Source: Muribaculaceae bacterium (GTDB lineage Bacteria > Pseudomonadota > Alphaproteobacteria > Rs-D84). Taken from it: DNA of 64,000 nucleotides. Below, in pieces: positions 34,901 to 42,748 of this stretch. The stretch is from contig JAMPEH010000001.1 in assembly GCA_023665245.1 (NCBI GenBank), positions 409,097-473,096 on the forward strand, written 5' to 3'. The position numbers were made by a program, and so were the translations under genes. Below the pieces are notes generated by a model that worked only from the letters and a program-made list of their open reading frames with translations, was not told where the DNA came from and ran no database searches. Positions within the stretch are counted from its first letter, which is position 1. Each line of letters begins with the position of its first letter.

Positions 34901-36741
34901 TCTGCAGGACTATACCCTGTATCGCAATTAACAGTAAATTGGCATGCATCATATACACCATCAGAATTTGCATACACGCGTTCACGCGCAACCGACACTG
35001 TACCATGTGCATCTGTACGAACACATTTCTTGTTACATTGTGTAATAGACGAGGCATATTCCGCAGACGCAACAGTTGAATCTGTATCTTTGTCCGGGCA
35101 TGCCTTTTGTGACAATGATTCAACACACTCGGCTGATAAATAATTATCTGCTAAACATTGCGTATTTGTACCATCACTATAATAACCTTGTTGGACACCA
35201 GAACATCCAACAGTTTGCGCCGTCAAATGATAATATCCAGGATTACAAGAAAATGCCTGATTTAAATTGCAGTCAGAATACCGCGACACATCACCTGTAT
35301 ATTTACATTTGGCAGACGCATTACCATTTGCAAATGCAGCCCATGGCGCAAATATATAATAGCAATCCGTAGCATCACGTGCACCGATTTCACTGGTACC
35401 ACGTGGTGCAGATTCATCTGCACTGATTTGTGGACATGCCAAAGGCTCATCCGCCCCATACGGGCAATAAAAACCAGCGGGGCAATTTGCCGGATTTTCC
35501 CACACACATTTTGGCATCACAGAATCATTATTCGGCGAATAATATCCAGCATCACATGTTGCATGATACATACACGTCGGATATAAATTATCCACCTCAT
35601 TATAATATTCACGTTCATTAATATTTGCCAATGTCCCATTTTTTATTACAACCGGCACCGCACACGCCGCATAACACTGTGATTGTGCAGTTGCCCCAAC
35701 ATCACTGGTTCCACCATCTGGACACGCAACCGCACACCCAGATTCACCAGCCGGTGCATCGCCAACACCCGGGCAAAAACTGCCAATTGGACAATCAATA
35801 TGCTCGGTTCCTGTATAATATTTACCGGCCTGGCACGGCATGCTTAACTGGTTCCATTGTGCATACAATGTTATTTCACCAATAGATATAATATTTTGAA
35901 TATCTGCACCGGCTGCATATTGTACACCCGATCCGTCTGCGGATGTGTTCCATCCTATAAAATCCCAGTTTTCACGCACTGGGGCGGCGGCGGCATTACA
36001 GGCCCCATCATAAAGACAAGACGTTGGTTCCATATCATCAGTCGCCCCGTTTAAATCATAATTGATAGTCAACGTATTTGCATTACATGTCATGGCATCC
36101 GGGTCAAATGTTGTATACCCAGTATCGACACACATAACTTGCATTTGGCAACTAACGGCAACAATTGGTTTACAGTTTTCAGTCGTCACGGGTTCCGGAT
36201 AAAATATTCCACCACCACCAGCTGGCTTATCTTCGTACATACATTCCGCATGCACAGGACATTCATCGCGCACACACATTGGAGTACACACTTTATAACA
36301 TTGCTCAATCAGCCCACTGCCAGTTGACGCATTATAAATACCATCAGTTCCAGGTATATCAACACATAATTTGCACGCACTGTTATCAGATTCTCGATAA
36401 TAATTCTTATTACAGCGCAACGTAGTCATTGGACAAGTTTTATTAGTCGGCATTCCATAATAATCATCAACAATAACATTTTCCTTGGTATTCCAAGAAC
36501 AACTACGTGAATTTTCCGGACATGTTCCAGGCTCGCATTTTCCCTCATAATGAACATAACACTGGTTTATTGATGTTGCGCCTGATTCAGATTCTGGATA
36601 ATCATCCGGGCATGCCGCACAAACATCACCATCTAAATACGTCGACGGCTCACAAGTAACAGCACCAACATTACCTGTCAGTGCAAATATGCAAAATACA
36701 CAAAACGATAAAAAGCCCAAGATTTGGCGCTTTTTCTCCAT
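31951..36741 (-). CDS. Giant secreted cysteine-rich protein with several InlB B-repeats
   Basis: 1596 residues. ATG 36741 has AAGGAAGGG upstream. A signal peptide (about MEKKRQILGFLSFCVFCIFA LTGNVGA) is followed by dozens of modules with C-x-x-G-Y-Y/W or C-x-A-G-x-Y and paired cysteines. A first B-repeat lies at residues about 223-297 (LTINYDLNGATDD ... ITLYAQWNQ); two or three more lie in the middle (VVTLDKNGGRGD ... ITLYAVW; YKIALNGNGAG ... VTIYARW). The C-terminal 300 residues have a different Cys pattern (CEIAACMYQGQLYNLENNEC) and end CKDGYVMW. It is related in design, not in close sequence, to the protein at 4.3-10.2 kb. Surface adhesion or fibre formation is inferred. It lies directly downstream of tolA but is separated from it by a terminator, and has no structured leader. 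Confidence 0.85.
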   Translation of the reverse strand: MEKKRQILGFLSFCVFCIFALTGNVGAVTCEPSTYLDGDVCAACPDDYPESESGATSINQCYVHYEGKCEPGTCPENSRSCSWNTKENVIVDDYYGMPTNKTCPMTTLRCNKNYYRESDNSACKLCVDIPGTDGIYNASTGSGLIEQCYKVCTPMCVRDECPVHAECMYEDKPAGGGGIFYPEPVTTENCKPIVAVSCQMQVMCVDTGYTTFDPDAMTCNANTLTINYDLNGATDDMEPTSCLYDGACNAAAAPVRENWDFIGWNTSADGSGVQYAAGADIQNIISIGEITLYAQWNQLSMPCQAGKYYTGTEHIDCPIGSFCPGVGDAPAGESGCAVACPDGGTSDVGATAQSQCYAACAVPVVIKNGTLANINEREYYNEVDNLYPTCMYHATCDAGYYSPNNDSVMPKCVWENPANCPAGFYCPYGADEPLACPQISADESAPRGTSEIGARDATDCYYIFAPWAAFANGNASAKCKYTGDVSRYSDCNLNQAFSCNPGYYHLTAQTVGCSGVQQGYYSDGTNTQCLADNYLSAECVESLSQKACPDKDTDSTVASAEYASSITQCNKKCVRTDAHGTVSVARERVYANSDGVYDACQFTVNCDTGYSPADNGTENARCIARQYVVTLDKNGGRGDVIDNISCTFDSGTCTLPTVAELVRDGYSVVPKWCTESNGGGVCYDAGAIIASNISSNGMDITLYAVWTPNIYKIALNGNGAGIAVAPDVVYLKYATGWFADSDAKNPIAELVTLPGKDGYNFSGFFDQQDGGVRIISESGEFLKSDNALTFATDDVTIYARWAAGLTTCVAGSYYVGTGASCATCDANHYCLGGSFATDGGVAGMDLCPGGGLSAGGADNVSACYKVGIDYSAQHGVGTQTCHYDDTAQTYSVQCRDFIIGSCNAGYWLDVTKTQVDCSPVGDGFYSSGTSVIRTACPDEDGITGHTGIDTAVSQNQCWLENRVYNLDNGGALYGTGVQTCYYNTGASKYNDRCIRDSIKITSCNAGYWFDVAQNKYDCVPVGADYYSTSDDIARHACPAPRSPESGTPNTRGNTTTESVAGCFLTRELTTALHGHGQWGCFYNNDASVMDYTNCSNPEMYQCDAGYWYNVSVLANDCVAVGRGKYSPDADINIYSCPLDGYTLGDTSESRSQCLQDNVTCSVTNGAGIQTCAYGTDAYDNCACDNGCSVCSVTSCDAGTSLVDNSCIICPADNVCRDGTQQTCAVLTNNKYNLSDAGTTDVSGCWRVCPMADNAVEMTGREYAGGENTCVVSKCASGYNLVDGVCIPCPAGSYCDANGVINSCAALGNGAWNMSKPGSTKPTDCYTECKEHTVENGVAIPVNDWAYYDSVCEYRGKSDLGNDCDIVDNVCIETSCRNIYEMINGRCRPCNREHALAYAADGNCVITSCDTGWHVDANMCVSNTRDCVVMPAHATDATQTWDVKLNSFGVCVISGCDDGYHIESNACVPDVAVCDIENGVGQKEWNYMTRSWGNCIATSCDAGYTNDPSMTNERWKQCGVCKNKFSVLGEQAVAVSSWIRECEIAACMYQGQLYNLENNECVPICDINGYSDETGTMKWNPKTERCERTCKDGYVMW

Positions 36742-36804
36742 TTAGCCCTTCCTTAATAATAGCATTGTAGAAAAAACATAGCACATGGTGCAAGCGAAAA
36801 AGAA

Positions 36805-36822
36805 CCCCGTCTGTTGACGGGG
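36805..36822 (-). terminator. Terminator of the ruvB-tol operon
   Basis: CCCCGTC-TGTT-GACGGGG hairpin with TTCTTTTTC after it on the minus strand. Confidence 0.75.
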
Positions 36823-36828
36823 AAAACT

Positions 36829-37614
36829 TTACATAACACGACCACTGGTCGGATAGAAAGTCAATTGGATTTTTTCCCATTTTGAAAATTCATTTGCCGG
36901 CAACATCTTGAACGGCTGACATACATTAATCGCACTGCGGATTGTTTCTAATACATACGCAAATGCCGGATCTGATTCTGCACGCGCTGCACTTTCAAAC
37001 CAAACATCACGCACAGTTCCATTTTGCCGCATGGTTAAATGCGCAACGGCACGCATATCCGCAATATCTGGGCGCGTAGTATCAATTGTCCAACAACGTG
37101 TCATCGCAACACGCAATGCATCAACAACAGATATCGTCAATGTGCGGTCCAGTGATACAACCTCGCGATTGACACGTACAACAGTCTTCTTCTTTGGTGC
37201 ATTTGGCGTATCTGTCGGAACAGCGGCCGGTTTTTCATCTTGCTTTTTCGGTTCTTCTTTTGGCGTTTCCTGTACAGGCACAGGCTCTTTCTCCTCAATC
37301 AAACTGGGCGTATCCAGTGGCACTTCGTCAACTGGTTCTGAATCAGACTTGGCTGGGGCAGGGGCCGGCTCTGGTGCAGGTTCTGGAACATCTGCAATCG
37401 GCGCCGGTGCATTAGTATTATACAATTTTGTTTCGTCACCAGAAACCTTTACCGCGTTTAAATCAATTTCCATAATTTGTACATGGTCGGCGGCAATATT
37501 TTGTGCACGATTTACAACAATCGCAAACGAAGTAACCATAATCGCGACCAAAATTAAATGCCCACACACAGACATTAACAGGTTTTCTGATGAAAATTGT
37601 TTTGCCCCAAACAT
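36829..37614 (-). CDS. tolA: TolA-like cell envelope protein
   Basis: Links the TolQ-TolR motor to the outer membrane during constriction. About 261 residues from ATG 37612-37614; a GTG three codons earlier is nearer to the AGGAT ribosome site and cannot be excluded. One membrane segment (about 12-34, MSVCGHLILVAIMVTSFAIVV), a Pro/Glu/Ala/Lys-rich linker (about 65-140), and a C-terminal domain (about 165-261) with two cysteines (TRCWTID, INVCQPF) like other alphaproteobacterial TolA/TonB C domains. The linker is short compared with E. coli TolA. TolA is assigned by position after tolQ and tolR; TonB is the alternative. Confidence 0.85.
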   Translation of the reverse strand: MFGAKQFSSENLLMSVCGHLILVAIMVTSFAIVVNRAQNIAADHVQIMEIDLNAVKVSGDETKLYNTNAPAPIADVPEPAPEPAPAPAKSDSEPVDEVPLDTPSLIEEKEPVPVQETPKEEPKKQDEKPAAVPTDTPNAPKKKTVVRVNREVVSLDRTLTISVVDALRVAMTRCWTIDTTRPDIADMRAVAHLTMRQNGTVRDVWFESAARAESDPAFAYVLETIRSAINVCQPFKMLPANEFSKWEKIQLTFYPTSGRVM

Positions 37615-37627
37615 ATAAACCACAATC

Positions 37628-38026
37628 CTATCTGTCTAATTGTGTACGCAAACCGACACGCTGGAAACCTGCATCCTTTAATCCGCCCATAACGGACATA
37701 ACTGCACCATAATCTGCGTGTTTATCCCCACTGATCATTATTATCAAGTTCGGATTTTCACCACGCATTGCGACGGCACGCTTAATAACCTCGTCCCGGG
37801 ACAGTTGCACTTCACCCAGGTAATACCGTCCATGTGCATCAACACCAACCTGAATCGCATGATCATTGCCAGTCAATGCAGAATGCCCGCCATTTGGCAA
37901 ATCCAAGTTTATCCCTGTTGTCATCATTGGTGTTGTCACCATAAACACCGCCAACAATACTGTCATCACATCAATCATCGGGGTCAGTGAAATACTGGCA
38001 TCCGACATCCGTTTTCTGCGTGCCAT
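37628..38026 (-). CDS. tolR: TolR/ExbD-family protein
   Basis: Inner-membrane stator subunit of the Tol motor. 132 residues. A short cytoplasmic N-terminus, then ISLTPMIDVMTVLLAVFMVT with the proton-path Asp in the membrane segment, and a periplasmic domain ending GLKDAGFQRVGLRTQLDR. The intact DVMTVLLAVFM motif supports function. It is 17 bp after tolQ and 13 bp before tolA. Confidence 0.93.
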   Translation of the reverse strand: MARRKRMSDASISLTPMIDVMTVLLAVFMVTTPMMTTGINLDLPNGGHSALTGNDHAIQVGVDAHGRYYLGEVQLSRDEVIKRAVAMRGENPNLIIMISGDKHADYGAVMSVMGGLKDAGFQRVGLRTQLDR

Positions 38027-38043
38027 AGCGCAAATCCCCCAAA

Positions 38044-38535
38044 TTATTTCTTTGATTGAAAATCTTTGACTGCGTCATCCATTTTATCATACAAATCATC
38101 TGATTTGCGTGCAAAGTATTGGTACGCAATTGCCGCCGGCACCGCAGCGATTAATCCCAATGCCGTTGTCCCCAGCGCAGTTGCCAATCCAGGTGCGATT
38201 ACACCAATACTAACAGACTGATTAACACCGATTGCCGCAAAAGAATCCATAACACCCCAAATTGTACCAAACAGCCCAATAAACGGTGCAACATACGCCA
38301 CCATTGACAAGAACCACAAGTTTTTATCAAATGGCCGCATTAATCTATCGACAACAACAGCCAAATTATCTGTCGGTTTGATTTTAATAGGATTTCTTTT
38401 TTGGGCGCGCCACATACGAATTTTCTCAATAATAATCGCCCAAGATATTACACTGGCTGCAACCAAAACCAACGACACAAACAATGTCATAATGTCGCCT
38501 GTGAACAAATTTAATAAAGAAAAGTTATTTGTCAT
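38044..38535 (-). CDS. tolQ: TolQ/ExbB-family protein, short form
   Basis: Proton-channel subunit of the Tol motor. 163 residues from ATG 38533-38535, which overlaps the end of ybgC by 11 bases and has AAAGGG seven bases upstream. Three membrane segments: about 15-36, 80-103 (VAYVAPFIGLFGTIWGVMDS) and 114-143 (IAPGLATALGTTALGLIAAVPAAIAY), with the conserved Thr. E. coli TolQ is 230 residues; nearly all of the shortening is in the cytoplasmic loop between segments 1 and 2 (about 40 residues here). Confidence 0.9.
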   Translation of the reverse strand: MTNNFSLLNLFTGDIMTLFVSLVLVAASVISWAIIIEKIRMWRAQKRNPIKIKPTDNLAVVVDRLMRPFDKNLWFLSMVAYVAPFIGLFGTIWGVMDSFAAIGVNQSVSIGVIAPGLATALGTTALGLIAAVPAAIAYQYFARKSDDLYDKMDDAVKDFQSKK

Positions 38536-38917
38536 TTTCACACCCTTTAAAGCTTTCTATAATCTGAATTGGAATACGCGCGGGACGCATATTTGCACCG
38601 ATGTACACCACATTTACATTTATTATAGCATAAATTTCATCATCTTTTACAAATTTTTGTTCAATTTGCATAGATGCCGCGCCAAACTTTATAATCCGGG
38701 ATTCAACCACGAATTCATCCGCCAACCGCAAAGGCAAGATATATTTAACATTTAATTCCCGAATAACCCAGCCAATATCACCATTTGGCACAACAATCCC
38801 ACGCAACATATGCATACGTGCGCGTTCCGCAATTTCAATATAACGCCCATGATAGACAATCCCTTCGGCATCTGTGTCGGCATACGCAATTGCAAACGGA
38901 AATGTATACGATTTCAT
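38525..38917 (-). CDS. ybgC: Tol-Pal-associated acyl-CoA thioesterase YbgC
   Basis: Hotdog-fold thioesterase, 130 residues. FAIAYADTDAEGIVYHGRYIE contains the catalytic Asp and the HxxY/F signature. In known members it hydrolyses short-chain or phospholipid-linked acyl-CoA thioesters. Typical context between ruvB and tolQ; three bases after ruvB, and its end overlaps tolQ. Confidence 0.93.
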   Translation of the reverse strand: MKSYTFPFAIAYADTDAEGIVYHGRYIEIAERARMHMLRGIVVPNGDIGWVIRELNVKYILPLRLADEFVVESRIIKFGAASMQIEQKFVKDDEIYAIINVNVVYIGANMRPARIPIQIIESFKGCENDK

Positions 38918-38920
38918 AGT

Positions 38921-39910
38921 CTATTTTTCCAACCCCAAATGCGCATAGCCTGCATCCGTGACAATACGACCACGGGGTGTGCGCTGGATAAATCCCAATT
39001 GCATCAAATATGGCTCTATAACATCCTCAATCGTATCAGACGGTTCCGATAATGCCGCCGCCAGATTTTCAATTCCAACCGGCCCCCCCGCATAATGTTT
39101 TATAATCGTTGACATATACTCGCGGTCAATTTCATCCAATCCACACGTATCAACATGCAACTGGAACAAGGTGGTTTTTACAGTATCTGCTGTGATATCC
39201 GTCTGATTTAATGCCGCGGCAAAATCACGCGCACGTTTCAACAAGCGATTTGCAATACGCGGCGTACCACGTGACGAACGTGCCAACATTTTTGCGCCAT
39301 CAGAATCAATCGGTGTACCTAATATATTTGCACTGCGCGATATAATTTTTGCCAAATCATCTGGCGAATAGAACGACAGACGCAAATCAATTCCAAATCG
39401 GTCACGCAACGGATTGGACAACAACCCAGTACGCGTAGTTGCCCCAACCAATGTAAATGGCGGCAAATCAATACGCACACTTTTGGCCGCTGGTCCTTCA
39501 CCCAACATGATATCTAACTTGAAATCTTCCATTGCAGAATACAAGACTTCTTCAATCGCAGTCGGCAGACGATGAATCTCATCAATAAACAAAACATCCA
39601 TCGGTTCCAGCGCCGTCAAAATCGCCGCCAAGTCACCTTGCTTGGTCAGCATAGGTGCCGCCGTTGCACGGAAATTCGTCCCCAGTTCATTTGCCACAAT
39701 ATGCGCCAATGTTGTCTTGCCCAACCCCGGGGGCCCATATAACAGGACGTGATCCATCGCCTCGCCACGGGATTTAGCCCCAGATACAAAGACAGATAAA
39801 TTCTGCTTTAACGCGTCATGCCCAATAAAATCAGATAATGCCTTGGGACGAATAGACGCCGCCATTTCATCTGGGATGTTTGGGTCTAAAAATCGTTTTT
39901 CTTGTCTCAT
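38921..39910 (-). CDS. ruvB: Holliday junction branch migration ATPase RuvB
   Basis: Hexameric motor that pulls DNA through RuvA-bound Holliday junctions. 329 residues. [15 protein letters not shown] is Walker [10 protein letters not shown] Walker [20 protein letters not shown] sensor 1, and [12 protein letters not shown] sensor 2; the C-terminal winged helix ends with QRTPRGR. The N-terminus is [20 protein letters not shown]. ruvC and ruvA, usually just upstream, are absent: an IVS-type element and a hydrolase-like gene lie there instead. Confidence 0.98.
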   Translation of the reverse strand: MRQEKRFLDPNIPDEMAASIRPKALSDFIGHDALKQNLSVFVSGAKSRGEAMDHVLLYGPPGLGKTTLAHIVANELGTNFRATAAPMLTKQGDLAAILTALEPMDVLFIDEIHRLPTAIEEVLYSAMEDFKLDIMLGEGPAAKSVRIDLPPFTLVGATTRTGLLSNPLRDRFGIDLRLSFYSPDDLAKIISRSANILGTPIDSDGAKMLARSSRGTPRIANRLLKRARDFAAALNQTDITADTVKTTLFQLHVDTCGLDEIDREYMSTIIKHYAGGPVGIENLAAALSEPSDTIEDVIEPYLMQLGFIQRTPRGRIVTDAGYAHLGLEK

Positions 39911-39940
39911 AAAAATAGTTCCTATTTTTATTCGGTGTTC

Positions 39941-39957
39941 AGTTTTCAGAGTTCAGA
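39941..39957 (+). repeat. Left 17-bp inverted repeat of IVS-type element
   Basis: AGTTTTCAGAGTTCAGA, the perfect reverse complement of 40335-40351. Confidence 0.8.
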
Positions 39958-40312
39958 TATTTAACTTCTGCGACATTGTTAATGTCGTTTTGTTTAACAT
40001 TTTTAATATATCTTTACAATCTTTTGCCAAACTATCGTACATCTTGGCTGTTATATATCCTGAATCTCTTAACAGATCCAACCAATATAATGTTTCCTCT
40101 GCCTCTTTCAACGCAATATACACTTTTGCCAGAAAATCTTTGGGACTAATAGCACAAAAAGATTCCGCCAAATTTGCACCTATGCTGGTTCCACTTCTCA
40201 AAACCTGCTTTGCTAACACAAATTCCTTTTGTTCGTTCGTCAGATATTTATAGAGCTTTATAATACGCAATGCAAACTCTTTGCTTTTTTCCTTTGCTGT
40301 AATCTTCATCAC
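39953..40312 (-). CDS. Four-helix-bundle protein (S23/IVS-type)
   Basis: 119 residues. FALRIIKLYKYL, VLAKQVLRSGTSIGANLAES and ALKEAEETLYWLDLLRDSGYI are the signature of the family first found in the intervening sequences of some 23S rRNA genes (TIGR02436-like), also related to Avd proteins of diversity-generating retroelements. No reverse transcriptase is nearby. It probably forms a pentameric bundle that binds nucleic acid; its function is unknown. The stop codon overlaps the left inverted repeat, and the gene and its 17-bp inverted repeats look like a unit inserted between ruvB and the hydrolase-like gene. Confidence 0.9.
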   Translation of the reverse strand: MMKITAKEKSKEFALRIIKLYKYLTNEQKEFVLAKQVLRSGTSIGANLAESFCAISPKDFLAKVYIALKEAEETLYWLDLLRDSGYITAKMYDSLAKDCKDILKMLNKTTLTMSQKLNI

Positions 40313-40334
40313 TCACTCCACATGAACTCTGCAC

Positions 40335-40351
40335 TCTGAACTCTGAAAACT
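40335..40351 (-). repeat. Right 17-bp inverted repeat of IVS-type element
   Basis: TCTGAACTCTGAAAACT; preceded by a further half-unit TGAACTCTGCAC. Its last base is the first base of the hydrolase-like stop codon. Confidence 0.8.
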
Positions 40352-41010
40352 TACAACAACTTGTCTTCGGCATTTTCACGACCAACATAGGCCTTGAAAT
40401 CATTATACATCTGGCGCAAATCCGCCGGTGTGCTGTACATTGCATCCGCATTTTTAACACGAATTGTCTCCAAATCTATTCTTGCCTGCTTTTTCAGCAC
40501 CTGGGTCATGTGTGTGGCAAAAGATTTCGCCTCGTCTGATTCAACGGCGCCTTGTAATAACAGTCCACGATTTGGTCGTGCAGACACAAACGAAAAATCA
40601 GATAACGACGGATCTGGTGATACCATGACAAAACCAGATACCTCGGACCGATACATCATTGCCTGTAATACATACCATGCACCCAACTGATGACCAGACA
40701 GCCAAATTTTATCACTATCTTCGTTATGGTCTTGAATCCAATTCATGATACTGACAATATCCTGCAAGTTTTCAGTAGTCGTACCAAATGCGCCTTCGGA
40801 ATTACCGACGCCACGATAATTAAAACGTATAACAGAAAATCCAACATCCATAAATGCGCGAAACATCGCATAAGACACACGGTCATTCATGTGGTATTTT
40901 TGACGTGGATTACCCGACAACACTACGGCCAATGGCGCACCGGGGATTGCCGATTTGTGGTACACCGCGTGCAGTTTTCCGGCCTCGCCAGAAATCATAA
41001 TATCAACCAT
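40351..41010 (-). CDS. Alpha/beta-hydrolase fold protein lacking the nucleophile
   Basis: 219 residues, close to the COG2945-type hydrolases (VLSGNPRQKYHMND, VIRFNYRGVGNSEGAFG). The nucleophile elbow, normally G-x-S-x-G-A, reads LSGHQLGAW, with Gln108 in place of Ser. No clear final catalytic His (usually in a GxxHFF-type motif) is visible near the C-terminus. It is therefore probably not a classical serine hydrolase; a binding or scaffold role is possible. The frame is intact and codon use normal, so it is not an obvious pseudogene. ATG 41008-41010 with AAGGCG-type purines upstream. Confidence 0.8.
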   Translation of the reverse strand: MVDIMISGEAGKLHAVYHKSAIPGAPLAVVLSGNPRQKYHMNDRVSYAMFRAFMDVGFSVIRFNYRGVGNSEGAFGTTTENLQDIVSIMNWIQDHNEDSDKIWLSGHQLGAWYVLQAMMYRSEVSGFVMVSPDPSLSDFSFVSARPNRGLLLQGAVESDEAKSFATHMTQVLKKQARIDLETIRVKNADAMYSTPADLRQMYNDFKAYVGRENAEDKLL

Positions 41011-41099
41011 TTTTACGCCTTTCCTTATATTAATTAATATCAGTTTGTTATTACTTATAGAACAAACTGATTGTCGTTTTCAATAAAAATATTTTTGCT

Positions 41100-41129
41100 T
41101 TGACACGGCGCGTCATAATGTTCTAAGAT
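41100..41129 (+). promoter_or_regulatory. Promoter of the envelope protein / two-component operon
   Basis: TTGACA, 18 bases, TAAGAT, 33 bases before the ATG at 41162. Confidence 0.55.
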
Positions 41130-41161
41130 TTAACCTAAGAGAAAAGAAGGGCCTTAAAATT

Positions 41162-42076
41162 ATGTCTAGATTTGCTTTATTGACCGCAATTACTGCATTG
41201 TGCGCTGGCACCGCTATGGCGGCCGTGACCGAAGATGTCATGATTGATAACTTCCAGACAATTTATACCGAAACCCCGGTTCAGTCATACTATGCATATC
41301 CAGACGACCCGAACTTTATCCCAGAAACAGAATTCATGGAACGCGCAGACAGTCTGGACTATGACGAAAACATCATCCAGGCGCGCGAACAGGAATCACG
41401 CATCCATCCCGGCGTAATGTTTGCGGACCGCCCGATGATTATATGCCGAAATTTCGGCTGTACGCGCCTGAACGAAAAAATAACACGCACATTTTTATTC
41501 AACAGTCTGACCAACATGTTCATGATGAACCAGCACTCGCGCGTTTATATATGCGAAGCGGATCCTTTTTCCCGTGACTGCCTGCAATCTGGCATATCGT
41601 TCCCTGTACGCAGTGGCATCGCCAACGCCATGGTGAAAATCCCCAAGGCAACAATTTCCCAGGTCAAACCATCAACAGGCCTGTCACGCGCAACAGTTGG
41701 CATGACATATGAATTTCTGGTCAATGGCATTGACCGCACATGCGAACCAACAATCATGGACATCATGATACCGATTAATTCCCAGGCGACACTGTCAAAC
41801 CGTGAATTTGCATGCAACATGACCAGTGACGGCATCAGCAACGTATCACTGTTGGTCAGTATTGACTATATTGATTTAGATTACGGGATTCTGGGTGGCT
41901 ATTATTCATTAGGCATGCAGGGCCCAACCACCGGCGGTGGCACAGGATACGCATTATTCAAAACGGAATTCGCCACATCTAATATGAAGTTCCGCGCGGC
42001 AACTGACGATAATATGGAAGCAGCCGCCCTGACCATCCAGCCGGGCGAATACGCCGTTGAACCATTAAAAAACTAA
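41162..42076 (+). CDS. Exported hypothetical protein upstream of a two-component system
   Basis: 304 residues with signal peptide (MSRFALLTAITALCAGTAMA). The mature part is acidic at the start (DDPNFIPETEFMERADSLDY) and mostly beta-rich afterwards, with five to six cysteines (ICRNFGC, CEADPFSRDC, CEPTIMD, FACNM) and a Gly-rich GPTTGGGTGYALF near the C-terminus. No family recognised. The next gene begins three bases later, so it is probably co-transcribed with the response regulator and kinase and may report to them or be needed for the same envelope function. Confidence 0.75.
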   Translation: MSRFALLTAITALCAGTAMAAVTEDVMIDNFQTIYTETPVQSYYAYPDDPNFIPETEFMERADSLDYDENIIQAREQESRIHPGVMFADRPMIICRNFGCTRLNEKITRTFLFNSLTNMFMMNQHSRVYICEADPFSRDCLQSGISFPVRSGIANAMVKIPKATISQVKPSTGLSRATVGMTYEFLVNGIDRTCEPTIMDIMIPINSQATLSNREFACNMTSDGISNVSLLVSIDYIDLDYGILGGYYSLGMQGPTTGGGTGYALFKTEFATSNMKFRAATDDNMEAAALTIQPGEYAVEPLKN

Positions 42077-42079
42077 TAA

Positions 42080-42748
42080 ATGGATAAAACTGTTTTAATT
42101 ATTGACGATGATGATATGTTGCGCAAAACGCTGGCACGCGGTTTGCGCAATGAAAAATTTAACGTCATTACCGCAAATTCCGCAGATATTGCCACAGATA
42201 TTCTGGCCCGCATCACAATCGATGCAATTATTCTGGACAGAATGATGGTCGGCATGGATGGATTAACGTTTTTAAAACAAATCCGTGCGAATGGCAATAC
42301 AACACCGGTCATAATGCTGACTGCAATGGGCGGCCCAGAAAACGCAATTGATGGCCTATCAAGTGGGGCGGACGATTACCTGGCAAAGCCGTTTCAATTA
42401 CGCGAATTGATTCTGCGAATAAACAACATCACACGTAATCGTGGCACACAATTACCCACAGACGCATTGCCACATGGCTTAATGCTGATAGATGACGAAT
42501 TCTTTGTACAAACAGAATCTGGCACACAAACGATATTAGCGCTATCTGGCGAAGAAAAACGCCTGTTGCGACACCTGACAACACCAATTGGCAATATTGC
42601 CCAGGCCGCCCCAATGGTCGCAAAACGCTTGCGTAATAAATTAAATGGGGTATTATCAGATATAGATATAATAACTGTGCGCGGTCGCGGATACAAAATC
42701 ATCCAACGCACAACGCACACAACCAACACAAATGGCAATAAAACATGA
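42080..42748 (+). CDS. OmpR-family response regulator with short winged helix
   Basis: 222 residues. The receiver domain (1-120) has the acidic pocket Asp10-Asp11, phospho-acceptor Asp53 (IILDRMM), Thr81 and Lys103 (AKPF). The DNA-binding domain ends with TVRGRGYKII, but from LSGEEKRLLRHL to there it is about 20 residues shorter than usual. The recognition-helix region may be MVAKRLRNKLNG. It ends overlapping the kinase start (ATGA). Alphaproteobacterial relatives such as PetR have a full-length wing; binding may therefore differ. Confidence 0.9.
   Translation: MDKTVLIIDDDDMLRKTLARGLRNEKFNVITANSADIATDILARITIDAIILDRMMVGMDGLTFLKQIRANGNTTPVIMLTAMGGPENAIDGLSSGADDYLAKPFQLRELILRINNITRNRGTQLPTDALPHGLMLIDDEFFVQTESGTQTILALSGEEKRLLRHLTTPIGNIAQAAPMVAKRLRNKLNGVLSDIDIITVRGRGYKIIQRTTHTTNTNGNKT

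Noticed and set aside
39953..40312. Diversity-generating retroelement, because the four-helix protein resembles Avd
   Set aside because: No reverse transcriptase, template repeat or variable repeat is visible nearby; only the protein family is shared.
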